From positions 107,733,935 to 107,797,934 of the forward strand of contig NC_085139.1 of assembly GCF_024139115.2 (NCBI RefSeq): a stretch of 64,000 nucleotides of DNA. Direction: 5' to 3'. A program made the position numbers and the translations under genes. The notes under the pieces are model-generated. The model was not told where the DNA came from. It made no database searches and saw nothing but the letters and a program-made list of their open reading frames with translations. Source of the DNA: Armigeres subalbatus. Taxonomy: Eukaryota; Arthropoda; Insecta; Diptera; Culicidae. Numbering within the stretch: position 1 is the first letter of the stretch; the number at the start of each line of letters is the position of its first letter. Shown piece by piece: positions 13,101-24,439 of the stretch.

Positions 13101-13638
13101 CAGTTCCACGAACCGAGTTTCCAATCGCTAGTCCCTTTTCGTCGCAGTGGTCTTCGCCGATGGTTCCGGTCCGTACTCTCTTGTTGATTGTTCGTTGCTT
13201 ATGATTTTTAAAGGCTGGCTTGCAGGGCCTGACACCAAATCCCCTAAATTTCCGGAGGACCATTCCTCCTTATTTCCGGTGGACCATGGTGCACAGTTTC
13301 ACTTAGAGTCCCTCGCTGGCAATCGGACGATGATCAGCCGCCCTAACATGGAGAACAGACGCTGTTGTGAGCCGATCCTGACATGGAGAACAGACGCTCA
13401 ATAAGATTTGCCCCTCCGGAGAGGAGCAAACCCTCCCTCCCTGTCAGCATACGACCATAGTTCCCACTGGGGTTGGTTACCCGATCTTCCCTAAGGTTGC
13501 TCGTATCCCGGCCAGCACCGCGGGGAGGTAGGGATAGGAGTTGCTGGGTAAGAGGCTAAGGACCGCGAGATGGGTCTATTTTATTCCTTCAGGTACGCGA
13601 AGTACCAATGGTACGCTTTACCCAGCATTTGCCGTGCC
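10177..13638 (-). mobile_element. Full-length RTE-clade LINE (RTE-1, JAM1-like)
   Basis: ATCTATGTGATCAT occurs as a 14-bp direct repeat at 10163-10176 and 13639-13652, bracketing the element. The 3' end (left) is a short ATGA/AATG-type tail, as usual for RTE. The element codes for one long protein with endonuclease and RT and no RNase H; the C-terminus is of the GHVARM...GTRRRGAQRARW type that marks RTE. The 3' terminal 87 bp is also found at 35138-35224. About 375 bp of 5' UTR lies at 13264-13638. Confidence 0.88.
10205..13263 (-). pseudogene. RTE-1 polyprotein: endonuclease and reverse transcriptase with three stops
   Basis: The central 739-residue frame (12997-10778) is open. It holds the endonuclease (GDLNAQVG near 12690, IDHVLIDGRHFS, SDHYLVMVKLRP) and RT (NKAAGKDGIGAELIK, QAGFIDGCSTTDQ, DFKAAYDSIDR, GLRQGDGLSC). 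The catalytic box reads FEDD near 10985 in place of FADD; both aspartates are kept. Three stop codons break the frame: TAG at 13020-13022 just before the catalytic Glu of the ALQEVCW-type motif, TGA at 10778-10780, and TGA at 10499-10501. Two fit C-to-T changes (CAG, CGA). A frameshift probably separates the N-terminal segment 13027-13263. Otherwise the frame is well kept, so this is a fairly young copy. Confidence 0.85.
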
Positions 13639-13689
13639 ATCTATGTGATCATAAGACATGAATTGATCGAGTTTTGAATAGAAGTAAAC

Positions 13690-14285
13690 TATTTCAGGGT
13701 CTTTAAAACACCCTGGAGTTCAGAACATGTGATATACCCGATCAACCAAGCTTTGAACGATATTTCACTCATTACTTTTACACGCAACTATACTGCCGCT
13801 AACCGCAAGTCGAGCACATCTGTATATAGGCCTCCATAGTTTCTCCAAGACATCCTTGAGTTCAAATCAGTTCAGAATATGTGATCTAGCCCTGGACGAT
13901 GTATCCATGCATCGTTGAACATCCCAGCAGATCCATTTAGCCGATAGTATTTCACTCATTATTTTTACAAGCGGTTACAGGCCTTTTCGGTTGTTCAAAA
14001 CGTCCTTAAGTTCAGAACATGTGTTACTCAACCAAGTCCTGAAAGATGTACCTGTGTATCGCTAAACATCCCAGCAGGTCCGTCGAGCCGATAGAATGGT
14101 ACTTATTTACTTTTACAAGCTACTGCAAGTATTTTCTGTTCTCTAAAATGTCCTGGAGTTCCGAACATGTGATCTACCCGTTCAACCAAGTCCTAAATGA
14201 TATATCCGTGTATAACATCACAAACATTCCAGCAGTTCCATCGAGCTGGTAGGATAACACTTAATTCTTCTACAAGCTACAGTGG
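13690..14285. repeat. Degenerate tandem repeat, four units of about 147 bp
   Basis: Units begin at about 13714, 13866, 14010 and 14157, each opening with AGTTC(A/C)GAACATGTG-like sequence. They share ACATCCCAGCAG(G/A)TCC and TACTTTTACAAGC blocks. Units are diverged; no coding sequence is evident. Confidence 0.6.
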
Positions 14286-14719
14286 ACCCTCCATGAGTTG
14301 ATGTTCTAAGACTCGATATCGAATCGTTGGAACAAATGATGCTATACAAAAATATTTTCACGGTTACTTTGATAGTCTTTTCGAACAATTTTCCAAGAAC
14401 TTCTGCTCCTCACCTCAATACCGACTTTATTACATCTCTTCAAAACGTCATGGATCTCAGATCATTTTACTACCGAATTTCCAAAACGGCTTTGACCTAT
14501 CCAATGATCTAACTTATGAATGATGTTAGATATGATACCATAGTGGCTTAGTCATTGAACGAATGCTATCTATTGAAATCATCTTTCTTACATTGTTCAA
14601 AAATTCATACAGCTTTCATGTCTTGTGTATGAAGAAACACGAATACTGAACGGATCCCAGATTTTACCTTATACCGGGGAAATGCGTGCAGTTCAAGAAG
14701 GCATAACGCAGTTTTAGCC

Positions 14720-14815
14720 TAATACCAAGGCTGCCATCATACGCATATTTGTACTATGTTTGCTGAGATTTCCTAGGTACATGGGAGAATTATGCGTAGA
14801 ACGGCAGTAAGGCCA
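14720..14815. mobile_element. Small MITE with CTGCC...GGCAG ends
   Basis: AGGCTGCCATCATACGCATA at the left is imperfectly inverted as TATGCGTAGAACGGCAGTA at the right (about 14793-14811), with internal CTATG/CATGGGA similarity. It resembles the MITE at 15828-15925. Confidence 0.4.
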
Positions 14816-15049
14816 ATACAAAATAAATAATACGTGCATATAAAGAAGACCAATCCAAAAAAAAATCAATATATCAAGCAAATGGGGCTATCCCGTTTGT
14901 CATGAAGCCATTTGGCATAATGGGCATTTGGCATAACAGTCGTTTGGCATACGCAATGAAAATGATCTTATTTTCAATAATCATATTCTTTACGCAGCTT
15001 AAAGCTGGACTTCAACATAGACTTCTTGATATTGACAATGAAGAAGGTA

Positions 15050-15590
15050 CATGATTTCAAAGAAGGCATCATCAACTCTCATTAGCCTGAGCAAACGCGT
15101 GCTGAGCAATCACGTAAATTAAAAAAAGGAATGAAAAATGAGAGCTTCATTTAAATGGGAGAGATGGGAAATGAGAAATGGGAGATTTATTAAAAGAAGG
15201 CAGCATCAATTCTTTTGCATTTTCGCAAACAATAGCGTAATTTTTAAGAAGGAATGATCTTATTTTTTGCATTGCTCCGAACAAACGGGCATCATCAATT
15301 CTTTTGCATTATCCCGAGCTATTGCGTAATTTAGAAGAAGGAATAGTCTCCCCTTTTGCATTGAACCGAGCAAATGCGTGCTTTAAAAGAAGGCATCATC
15401 AACTCTTTTGAATTATCACGAACAATCGTGTAATTTAAAAGAAGGAATGATCTCCCCTTTTGCATTCTTCCGAACAAACGTGTGCTTTAAAAGAAGGCAT
15501 CATCAACTATTTTGCAATACCCCGAGCTATTGCGTAATATAAAAGAAGCAATGATCTCCCCTTTTGCATTGTACCGTGATTTAAAATCCA
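15050..15590. repeat. Tandem array, about 124-bp composite unit
   Basis: Alternating blocks AAAAGAAGGCATCATCAACT and AAGAAGGAATGATCTCCCC recur, each followed by TTTGCATT and CCGAGC/CCGAAC segments. At least four rounds are visible, with decay toward the left end. Confidence 0.6.
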
Positions 15591-15827
15591 TATATGTACC
15601 ATAAAATAAAAGCCACATCACGTGTTTCGCCTTATCTCAAGCAACCGCCTGATTTAAAAATATATATATATATATACGAACAAAAAATCAATAAAATAGA
15701 ATTACTTTTACTTTCACTTTTTGGGAAATAATACGTTCTGAGGAATGGTCTCCTCGGCATTAGTAAATGTTATCTGGGAAAAAGATTCAAATGGTACGGT
15801 TTTCGACAGACAGTTTTCTGGGAAATT

Positions 15828-15925
15828 GTAAAGAACCTAAACTGCCTGTAACCACATAGTTGTCCCATCTTTGCTGGTTTTCCTATTCATATGGGACAGT
15901 TATGCGATTACAGGCAGTAAATCAT
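15828..15925. mobile_element. Small MITE with ACTGCCTGTAA ends
   Basis: ACTGCCTGTAACCACATAGT near 15840 is inverted with few mismatches as ATGCGATTACAGGCAGT (about 15912-15928); GTCCCAT/ATGGGAC extends the arms. It is non-coding. Confidence 0.55.
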
Positions 15926-16239
15926 TGATAAGAATATCAATTATTCAAGCGTAGCCATCTAAACTGGAAGAATAACCTATGTGCAAATGGATGAAAAAAT
16001 CATATTGAAATTAAAAATTTTATAAATGCCTATAATAACTATTCTATAAGAATTGTAATTTTTCTGAGTATATATTATATTTAATCAATTATGCCAAACG
16101 ACTATTATGGCAAATTATTTTGTGCCAAACGGCGTACACCCGGGCAAATGCGTGCATTAAATAACGCAGAACCCAGTTTTTGTCATGTACCGAGAAAGCG
16201 TGTGTATGTAAAGAAGGCCAATCTGAAGATTTTTAATAC

Positions 16240-16505
16240 ATGTGGGCTTCGTAGCCGTGCGATTAGCGACCTCAATCGTCTAGCTAGACGCATGTGCTGT
16301 GGGGTGTGCATTCGATTCCCGCTCCGGTAACGAGAAAACTTTTCGTAAAGCGAAAAGTTTTCCACTGGTCCACTGAGTGTGTGAATGTTCCTGTTCGTTG
16401 TCTCATGCTAGGATGTTAAGTGTTCAGTCTTTTTGATTTTCCGTGCCCAAATCCCGAAAACATCGCAAATGTAAAAATAGAGAAAAAAATCGCGAACCAC
16501 ATTTC
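16240..16505 (+). mobile_element. tRNA-derived SINE
   Basis: The head GTGGGCTTCGTAGCCGTGCG (16242 on) contains an A-box-like region and a B box in GCATTCGATTCCCGC (about 16307-16321). It is followed by a perfect 12-bp stem hairpin GAAAACTTTTCG/CGAAAAGTTTTC and a body with GTCCACTGAGTG and AATGTTCCTGTTCG. This head-plus-hairpin layout is familiar from mosquito SINEs; I do not give a family name. Confidence 0.6.
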
Positions 16506-16904
16506 CGATAGGTGTGAGGCTACCTTAATATGCCGCCCAGACTACGAGCTTGATATAGTAACTTGATGTGAATGTTCTCACATCTCATTTTCAAAGGTTT
16601 CACTGGAAATAATGCATATGACGTTTAATTTAAACATTCGTTATATCAAGTATTATACTGTGCAAATTCATATTTCGGACACTTAAGGATTTTTTCACAC
16701 AAATGAAGGATTAACACACACGCCACTAACCTTGCCTATCCAAGTAGGTACAATTTGATCCGAATGGTAAGGGCCATAGCATTCAATTCCCGAGTTAATA
16801 TTCCTTCGTCTCAGCCAATAAAATTCACTAGAACTACAATTCTTTGACTTCTTTTGGAACCAAACTTCGGACACACGCACGCACTGTTTCATATTTCGGA
16901 CATG

Positions 16905-17232
16905 TGTGGCATGTTCATAACACATGACATCATACCCTTCAATAATTTCTCATACTTTCGATTGATGCACAACGAACGCTCAAAGTCGTTCGTTGACATG
17001 AATGATGTCTCAGCAATTCTAGTCTGAGACCTCAAATTGCAATGCACACATTTAGTGTACCGATTACTAAGTTGCGATGTCATCAATGGCCTTCTAATTA
17101 CACTGGCTTCGACTGTCTCCGTAGGTAACCCTGTATTCAAAAAGCGTTAATAAAGGCATATTAGTTTCAACCGTTCATGAGGTAACGCGTAATTATTGTT
17201 GATGACCGCACGGGGTCCTTTGGACCACCACA
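16905..17232 (+). repeat. 5' LTR
   Basis: 328 bp, TGTGGC...CCACCACA. Compared with the 3' LTR I count one substitution (AAAAAGCG versus AAAAATCG) and two small indels (near 17094 and 17122). This near identity implies a recent insertion. Confidence 0.85.
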
Positions 17233-17250
17233 TGGCGACACGTGAATAAG
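17233..17250 (+). promoter_or_regulatory. Primer binding site
   Basis: TGGCGACACGTGAATAAG starts immediately after the LTR CA end. TGGCGAC-type sites occur in other insect LTR elements; the priming tRNA is not assigned. Confidence 0.55.
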
Positions 17251-20200
17251 TGGCCGAATCCGGCAGTTAATAAAAACTTTAATAGTGAAAACAGTGAAAA
17301 ACATTTCAAGAAATTGATCAGAGTGTGTTGAAAATTAACTTGAGTGTGGAACTTCTATTCTTGCGCTACCCGATGGATCTGTTAAAAACTTTTAACCATG
17401 TGCTATAAAGACCTCCGAAGTGAAAAATGTGCTTAAATGTTCGTAATATGAGCCAAAACGGTGGATTGCTACTAAGAGAAGTCACCGAAAAAAGCCGCCC
17501 GCGTAGCGTAGCCACACTGACTTCGATGTTCGGACTCGAGCTGCTGCTTATATTTGTGACCAGATTGGAGGAAAGCAGTTTGTGCAACAGTTCGAAGAAT
17601 TTCATCGATTCCATCGATGGTTGTTGTTGTTTGTTGGGTTAATTAATTGCAACGAATACAGCTAAGTGTAATTGTTTTGAAATGGCGATAAACGAAAAGT
17701 GGCGTTTACGAAACGACCACGGGCATTCGTTTCTACGACAAAAAAATTAGTTTTAATCAGATCCTGATTTACAACGAACTGAAGCTAAGTGGATTTTCGA
17801 CAAAATTTTCTTTTGCTAGTTACATGCAACTGAATTGCGCGATACAAAAGTAATGTAGAATCATCCGAGTGTATATGACTTATTATTATACATTATAATA
17901 AGATTATTACCACAAATGGACACACAATAATGAACTCAATAAGCAACAAACTAATAAGGCTAATAATTAATAAAAAAATTATTATTATTAACACAAAACA
18001 CAAAAAAACGTTGTTAGCATAGATGTTATGGCGGAGTTGAAATGAAAATAAATATGTAAATGCAAATGAAAAAAAATGAGTAAAAAAAATATGTGAACGC
18101 ATCGTACATACGAAGGAAATGGTTCCTTCCTTGTAAATCATTATCAGGAATATTAATATTTAAAACTATTTTAGTTTATTTTTAATCAGACAGGTCTTTG
18201 AGTCAACAAATAAAAACAGTAAATATCAAATCATAACAATGAAAACTTTTTTTAACATTACATATTTTTGAGAAAATAGAATTATCTCATGTAGTTTTTT
18301 TTTTCATCTTTATACGAAATTTCAAGCTGTCGAACATCGTTTTTAATTTTTCTACTACATCATATAAGTTTACTGCTCCTTGAATTCATCTCATAGTCTC
18401 CGATTTCCATCCCATGAAAAACAAAGCAATAAAAAGGTATTTGATTTGTTTATTATTTTGTGATTTTTTTAGCAGTGAGCACGTATGTTTTCAAAAAGAA
18501 GCGACAAATTCGGTGCTGTTATTTTTTGTTTCACGGTGAGATGAATATATGTACAGTGAGATGGAAAACGGAACAGTTCCCTAGTATCATATTATGTTCG
18601 AGCGAAATACAATTATTAGACCTTTTACTGTATACTACTTAAAAATATTTCACACAATCTTCACTGTTTATGTATCAGTTTACATTACAGCATAATAAGT
18701 GGCATATAAGTACTAAGCTGAACTAAGATAACATATTAGAAACAGACAGTTAAACATTCATTGTTATACATTATACTTTTTTTTGTTCTTTTCTTTTTGT
18801 TAGCAAATCTTAATTATCTCTTTTATCTTTTTATTTGTCTTTACTTGCTATTTCAAGTAACCAGAACAAATTGTTTTAAATTTAAAACTTTATTATCAAA
18901 ATGTAGCTAATAGACTTTTGACTAAATACTACCTAAAATGTATTCAAATGTCTACAAAATATTACGGTATTCAATATGAATTGTCTTTCTTAAAACAAAG
19001 TCTTTCCCGCTACAACCAAAATTATCAAAAATAATAGTTTTTGACTTTTTTACACAAAATATGATTTCTAATTATGCTTTACTTCAAAAAAAAAAAAAGC
19101 GTTTTTTGCAACCCTTTCAAACAATTTTATATATTGAAATTAATCATTTGAACGATCTATGCATTTTAGCGTTACGTTAAACTTTAAACAACATGACACA
19201 AAAAAAATTTTTTTGTTTTCGACTAAAATGTAAACACAATTTTTATATTCATACCATCTCATTTTGATTTTTATGTTGCATCCTATAATAATTTGCGTTT
19301 TAAATGTATCACTTAATTGATTTTAACCTAATCTACTAATCACTGTACAAAAGTCAATGATTATATTTATTCCGGCTCTAATTTGCCTTCAAATTAAAAA
19401 CAAAGCAAATTTTGTATGATTTATTTTAATAATTAATAACATTCAAAAATAATCCTACACAATATTTGGTATTAATTATAAATGTATCCCAAATTCCATC
19501 TGTTATGCTATATTTTACCTGTTCAAAAAAAAAAGGTTGAAGTCATAGTACTTTCATTTTTGAACATTCTGCTCTGCTACTATGATGCAAAAAAAAGGTA
19601 AAAATTTTCCATGTTAGTTATTTTTTTATAAAATATATCTAAGACAAAAATATGATATAAATAATAAAATATTATACAATATATGAATAGTAAAATTTAA
19701 TAAAATTTGAAATTCTTAAATTTAAATTTGCAACACATTATTTTTTTGAAAATATTTCTGATATTACAAAAAAAATCAAATTCAACACAATAATTATATT
19801 ATAATGAACTTATAAACAAAAGAAAAATTAATAATATAAAAACTCAATTCAAGAACAAAACTGTTATAATTTATCACCAACTATCAAAACTTTTAAATAA
19901 TAAATAATAAAAATAATAATAATAAAACTTTCAAAGTAGTCAACACTAATAAAGACAAACATTAGCATTACCCTTTCCGTTTCAATTTTAATTTCTTTTT
20001 TCAAGGGAAACTATTTTTTATAACGAACTATATAAATTATGTTTTGTTCCTAAAAGACGTATACTAACAATATTTTCAATTTTAATTAAACAAAAAAAAA
20101 CCTTTTTCAGGAATCACTAACAAATAAATAACTCAAACCTTCAAAAACCATTGATAACAACCCTCGAATAATCAAAATTTGAATACAAAATGTAGATACG

Positions 20201-20377
20201 ATATATAAAATACGATATGACTAGATAATTCTAAAATAAAACTAAACAAAATACAAATTAAAATAAAATGACTAAAAACTTTATAAAAAAAAACGGACGT
20301 AAATAATAATATCAACAAACTACAAAGTAAGCTCAAACATATTTGTTCATTTTTATTATTTATTACGTAATTATTGG

Positions 20378-20544
20378 GCGAAAAGGCTTAAAATCCCCAG
20401 AATTTCGTTACAAAACCAATACATTTCATTATTTATTTACTCAACCCCTGGGCGAAAAGGCTTAAAATCCCCAGAAGGTTGTTAGAATTAGAAAACAAAA
20501 AAATATATTCTCCTTAGCTATGCGAAAAGGCTTAAAATCCATAG
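20378..20544. repeat. Three spaced copies of GCGAAAAGGCTTAAAATCC
   Basis: Copies start at 20378, 20453 and 20522 (about 70-75 bp apart), in otherwise AT-rich interior of the LTR element. Each is bracketed by short complementary blocks such as CTGGG/CCCAG or CTATG/CATAG, so each could form a small stem-loop. Confidence 0.6.
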
Positions 20545-21490
20545 CAAGGAATGCCTGGGTGCTAGTAGAAAAAAGGGTTTGCAGGCCTGCACCCATGTAT
20601 ATATTTATTGATGAATATTAAATATTGCCCCAGATGCCCGGATCAAAAGGATTTTCTGTTGTACATTTCTTAAGACGTTTTGAATCGTACAGAAGAAACA
20701 AAAAATAATTTGAACCCACAAACATATTTAGCTACTATCTAAATTCTTCGAAGGCAAGAGGCAAGAGAATGTTAATCATTGAACGTTCAAACACAGAAGC
20801 CTGATCAACTTCATGTGTGCAGAAGCAGTTACAAATGGAAAATCATTTCTCTTATCTTAATTCAGAATTATATATAATTAGAGATAATCCTAATTACTAC
20901 GAATATAACTATTAGCATTGACGTTGATTCCAAACAATTAATAGCTTTCTCCATGGACATAGATAAAAAAAAAATTTGTTCTGAACATTTTACTAAAAAG
21001 TTTCCAGATGACGATGATGATGTTTCTAACTATATCCAACAAATTCAAATGCAAAAAAAAATCCTTTACTTCAAGTCAAATCATTTTTTTATACATTGAA
21101 ATGAAAACGAAAAAAAAAATCGGCTTTACTATTCCTAGGATTACCAGTAGTACTCAAACATGTTATAGAAAACAAAAAAAAAATCGAGAGGACAAAAAAA
21201 AAAAAAAATGTTGTTTCATGTCATACAGCACACTGGCAAAAAAAATAGATTGGTTAATTAAAAATATCAAATACAATAATATAAAATGGCGAAAAGAAGT
21301 CCGAAGCACAAGTTTAGTTTACTCAAGTTGTAACATTTTTTTAGTTGCCAAGGGGGAAGGAATGATAGATCATACAAGTTTCCCTCTGATGCATAATTCG
21401 TTTTCATAATATAAATTGTAATCAATCATACTTTTGCTATTGATAATCTGTACCCAAATTTTTGTGAGAGATAATCGAAGCCATTCATTT

Positions 21491-21504
21491 CCATAGGGGG
21501 ATGG
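21491..21504 (+). promoter_or_regulatory. Polypurine-tract-like segment
   Basis: ATAGGGGGATGG sits directly before the 3' LTR. It is short and interrupted by a T, so its role is inferred from position. Confidence 0.45.
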
Positions 21505-21835
21505 TGTGGCATGTTCATAACACATGACATCATACCCTTCAATAATTTCTCATACTTTCGATTGATGCACAACGAACGCTCAAAGTCGTTCGTTGACATG
21601 AATGATGTCTCAGCAATTCTAGTCTGAGACCTCAAATTGCAATGCACACATTTAGTGTACCGATTACTAAGTTGCGATGTCATCAATGGCCTTCTCTAAT
21701 TACACTGGCTTCGACTGTCTCCCGTAGGTAACCCTGTATTCAAAAATCGTTAATAAAGGCATATTAGTTTCAACCGTTCATGAGGTAACGCGTAATTATT
21801 GTTGATGACCGCACGGGGTCCTTTGGACCACCACA
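21505..21835 (+). repeat. 3' LTR
   Basis: 331 bp; partner of the LTR at 16905-17232, almost identical. Followed by the CATG target duplication at 21836-21839. Confidence 0.85.
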
Positions 21836-22359
21836 CATGGTGCACTCAAATTTCAGACAGCTAGTTTCCACAAAACATTAACTGCAAATGTTGAATTCTC
21901 TCGTTTAATTATTCTGTTTGCCTTTCAAATAAACAATTGCTTCAAAACGACATGGCTAACTGTGCCCCAAATATTACAAAATTACTTCTAAACATGCAGT
22001 CCATTTTACAAGAAAGTTGAAACATTTCTGTGAAATATTTCAAAAATCTCCCATGCAAATTTGGGTGTCCGAAGTTTGTGTGCGTCCGAGATATGAATTT
22101 GCACGGTATGTGGCTCATAGTCTGACGGCAAATAAAACACTGTGGAAAAGCTTGACAGCCCTACATACAAAATACGAACGAGGTGGCATTTGCAACTCAG
22201 CTAAAAAATTATGTCCCAAATAAATTTTCGGAGATTCCGCGAAATGGTCAGTTTCCGCGCAATGTACATTCCGCGAAATGATTTTCCGGCATATGTCGCA
22301 TACCGCAGCGAAAATGGTGTGAAGACCAGAGGGCATCGGGAAGCGATCACAGTAGCACG

Positions 22360-23290
22360 GTCGATTACAGGGAAGCTTCCACCGTCGAAGAACTTCCTGT
22401 CGGGGTAGGATAGATCCGCCGCCGGGGAATTGAGTAAACCGTGATTGAGCCGGGAGCCTAATGACTCAAGATTACAGAAGATTGGTTTCGAAAAAGGGGA
22501 CTAGGCCTAGTACACCCGGAATTTCTGGACCGACTTCGGCACTCGACCGGTTCCTCGCTGAAGTAAGACAAGGCTCCAGACTTTCGCCGATCTGGAAAAC
22601 ACCAAAGAAATTTTTAAAGTGGTGAAGTACATTCAACAAGCCTTACACGGAAGCGAGTTGTCGGCTGCGAGGAAAATTCCAACGCCGGGGAACTTACTTT
22701 CGGAGTGGGATAGATCTACCGCCGGGGATCACCTGAGTAGTCCGCGATTTAGCTGGGAGCTAAATGGCTCAACGAAAAAGAGTTTGATAATGTCAAGAAA
22801 ATTATGCTGGGAGCGGAATGGCTCAGTTCGGGGGAGTTTCCACCACCTGAAAGCTTCTAGTCGGAGGAGGCTAGATCCATCACCGGGGACTATGCCGAGT
22901 AGTTCGTGACGCGTTAAATAATCTGTTTTGGGTAGTCGAAGTGCCATTGAACAGGACGCTAAACTCCACCCGGAATCTCTGGACAGACTTTGGTATCCAA
23001 CCAGTTTGCCGTTGAAGTGAGAAAGTGGCTCGGACTATCTAGGTGAGGTATTAGTGTAGGACACGCAATAAACTTCCACGGGTCGTCGGTTTTCGGGGAA
23101 GCTCTCGCGGCTGGGGGACTTCCCGTCGGAGTAGAATAGATTCGCCGCCGGGGACTATCTGAGTAGGTTGCGAGCATGTTGAGAGCTAAATGGCTCAAAG
23201 ATGTAGTGGTGCTAAATGGCATGAGGAAAAGAGACAGCGAGCGTCGAAGATCAAGAGACGCGCAAAGTGAATAAAACATGCTTCGATTGA
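22360..23290. repeat. Degenerate repeat block, two rounds of about 460 bp
   Basis: The module with GATAGATCCGCCGCCGGGGA, then GAGTAG and GGGAGCTAAATGGCTCAA recurs near 22410, 22710, 22870 and 23140. A second module, CACCCGGAATTTCTGGACCG, recurs at 22514 and 22968. The block is GC-richer than its surroundings and has no convincing ORF. It lies upstream of the FLYWCH exons on the same strand. Identity unknown. Confidence 0.55.
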
Positions 23291-23899
23291 AAAAAAAATT
23301 TAGCGAACTAGCTTTGCTTGCTAGAGGCTGAACACGTGAATGCATTAGATGAGAGGATAACCCAAGAAACCTTCTGTTACTTGGGTGGGTTAAGCAGGTC
23401 GGCCTTCTGCCATCCCGCATCCTGAGTTTTCGGGTGTCTGTTTTCAGATTTGCCTTCATCCCTCTATAAAAAAACACATCCACACTAGATCTAGTCGCGA
23501 CCTTCATGTTTTCAAAAATTATCAGATATTCAACCGCTCAGCCCAGAATCACAATTCTTATGCTAAAATAAGCCTTCTGTCAAATTTTCAGCTAATTCGG
23601 ATAAAATTTCGAGGTGGCTCAAGTCGATTTAGTGTTTTTGGGCTATTTTCAATTTAAAAAAAAAATCTAACAAAAGATATAAAAGCCAAAAATCATCGCA
23701 ACAACCTCTAAACCGAAGCTCTTGGTGTGCCCTGCTGCAGCAAGTCTTTTGAACATTATGATTCGTTCCGTTAACGTTTTGGCCAAGCTAAATTGATTTT
23801 CAAGCTTTTAAGTGCATAAAAACACTGTTTCCTCCAAAACTCGTTGTTCTACAAAATTCTTGAATTTATTATAAATCATTTGAAATTTATTATAAAATC
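23291..23899. other. Non-coding, AT-rich interval
   Basis: Nothing recognisable. It contains short A runs and a segment similar to insect intronic sequence; it probably forms part of an intron of the FLYWCH gene. Confidence 0.4.
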
Positions 23900-23929
23900 A
23901 TTTATCTTCCTTCCCTGGACATTTGAGTA

Positions 23930-24082
23930 ATGCTGAGGAAGGGGAAGGATGATTAGTTGGACACCTAACTAACACCAACTAAGATAGAAATACAAAGTAG
24001 GAAAGGGACGAGCCTGGAATTGAACCCACGACCTCCTGCTTATAAGGCAGAAGCGGGAGCCACTAGACCACCGAGCTCGTCT
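23930..24082 (-). mobile_element. tRNA-like SINE, Ile-TAT-type head
   Basis: On the minus strand GAGCTCGGTGGTCTAGTGGC (A box) starts near 24079. An anticodon arm TCTGC-CTTATAA-GCAGG and a B box GGGTTCAATTCC follow. The loop would place TAT as anticodon. The downstream body begins with CCTACTTTGTATTTC. The same head is seen at 39348 and 62952. The lack of a clean 3' acceptor and the attached body argue for a SINE over a tRNA gene. Confidence 0.6.
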
Positions 24083-24439
24083 ACCAATGGATAGCACCAC
24101 CATAGGAACCGAAATTATTTTTTACCGCCACTAAAGGAACCGTGTACCCATAGTGTTGCAAGCAATATTTGGTAATTGCTGATGTTATATGACATCTATC
24201 TCATTTTTGTTAGCAAATTTATTAGTTTATCTATTGACTAAGATAATAAAGCAGTAAATTTCCCATAATTATCAATTTGTAAAAAAAATTGTAGAAGAAT
24301 GACTTTTAGCGACTGTGAATGGACAAAAATGTGAATGGATGGAAACAATTGAGTTTGTTTTTTTTACACTTTATGATGCAGAAGAAAATCAACATTACCG
24401 GTAGGTGAATTAATAAGGATTTTTTGCTTTTATTTCTAG
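24083..24439 (+). other. Intron sequence before the first visible FLYWCH exon
   Basis: AT-rich, no ORF. It ends in a pyrimidine-rich stretch and TTTCTAG, a good acceptor at 24439. No branch point is assigned. Confidence 0.5.

Larger units (their letters stand above)
14903..16133. mobile_element. DNA-transposon-like unit with TTTGGCATA inverted ends
   Basis: The left arm (14907-14950) has CATTTGGCATAATGGGCATT and AGTCGTTTGGCAT. It is inverted in the right arm (16092-16133), which reads ATGCCAAACGACT and TGCCAAACGGC. The interior has a tandem array (15050-15590) and a small MITE, and no transposase. Confidence 0.5.
16905..21835. mobile_element. Non-coding LTR retrotransposon (LARD-like), 4.9 kb
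   Basis: Two LTRs (16905-17232, 21505-21835) begin TGTGGC and end CCACCACA. CATG flanks both sides (16901-16904, 21836-21839) as a 4-bp target duplication. A primer-binding-site-like TGGCGACA starts directly after the first LTR, and a purine tract precedes the second. The 4.27-kb interior is very AT-rich; no gag, protease, RT or integrase motif was found in any frame. It would need enzymes from another element. The small open frame 17427-17642 lies in the only less AT-rich part and I do not recognise it. Strand of transcription is plus, judging from PBS and PPT order. Confidence 0.82.
16658..22106. mobile_element. TA-flanked MITE (mariner-like) split by an LTR retrotransposon
   Basis: The left TIR at 16658-16680 (CTGTGCAAATTCATATTTCG...) is inverted at 22084-22106 with two mismatches over 23 bp. 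TA dinucleotides flank both ends (16656-16657, 22107-22108), as expected for Tc1/mariner. Removing the LTR element leaves a MITE of about 515 bp, without coding sequence. Confidence 0.65.

Noticed and set aside
21008..21409. 133-codon Lys/Asn-rich ORF in the LARD interior
   Set aside because: Composition follows AT-rich sequence, no gag-like motif, and no equivalent frame nearby.
24009..24082. A functional tRNA gene on the minus strand
   Set aside because: The head is followed by a SINE body and related copies are decayed; no Pol III terminator directly after the acceptor end.
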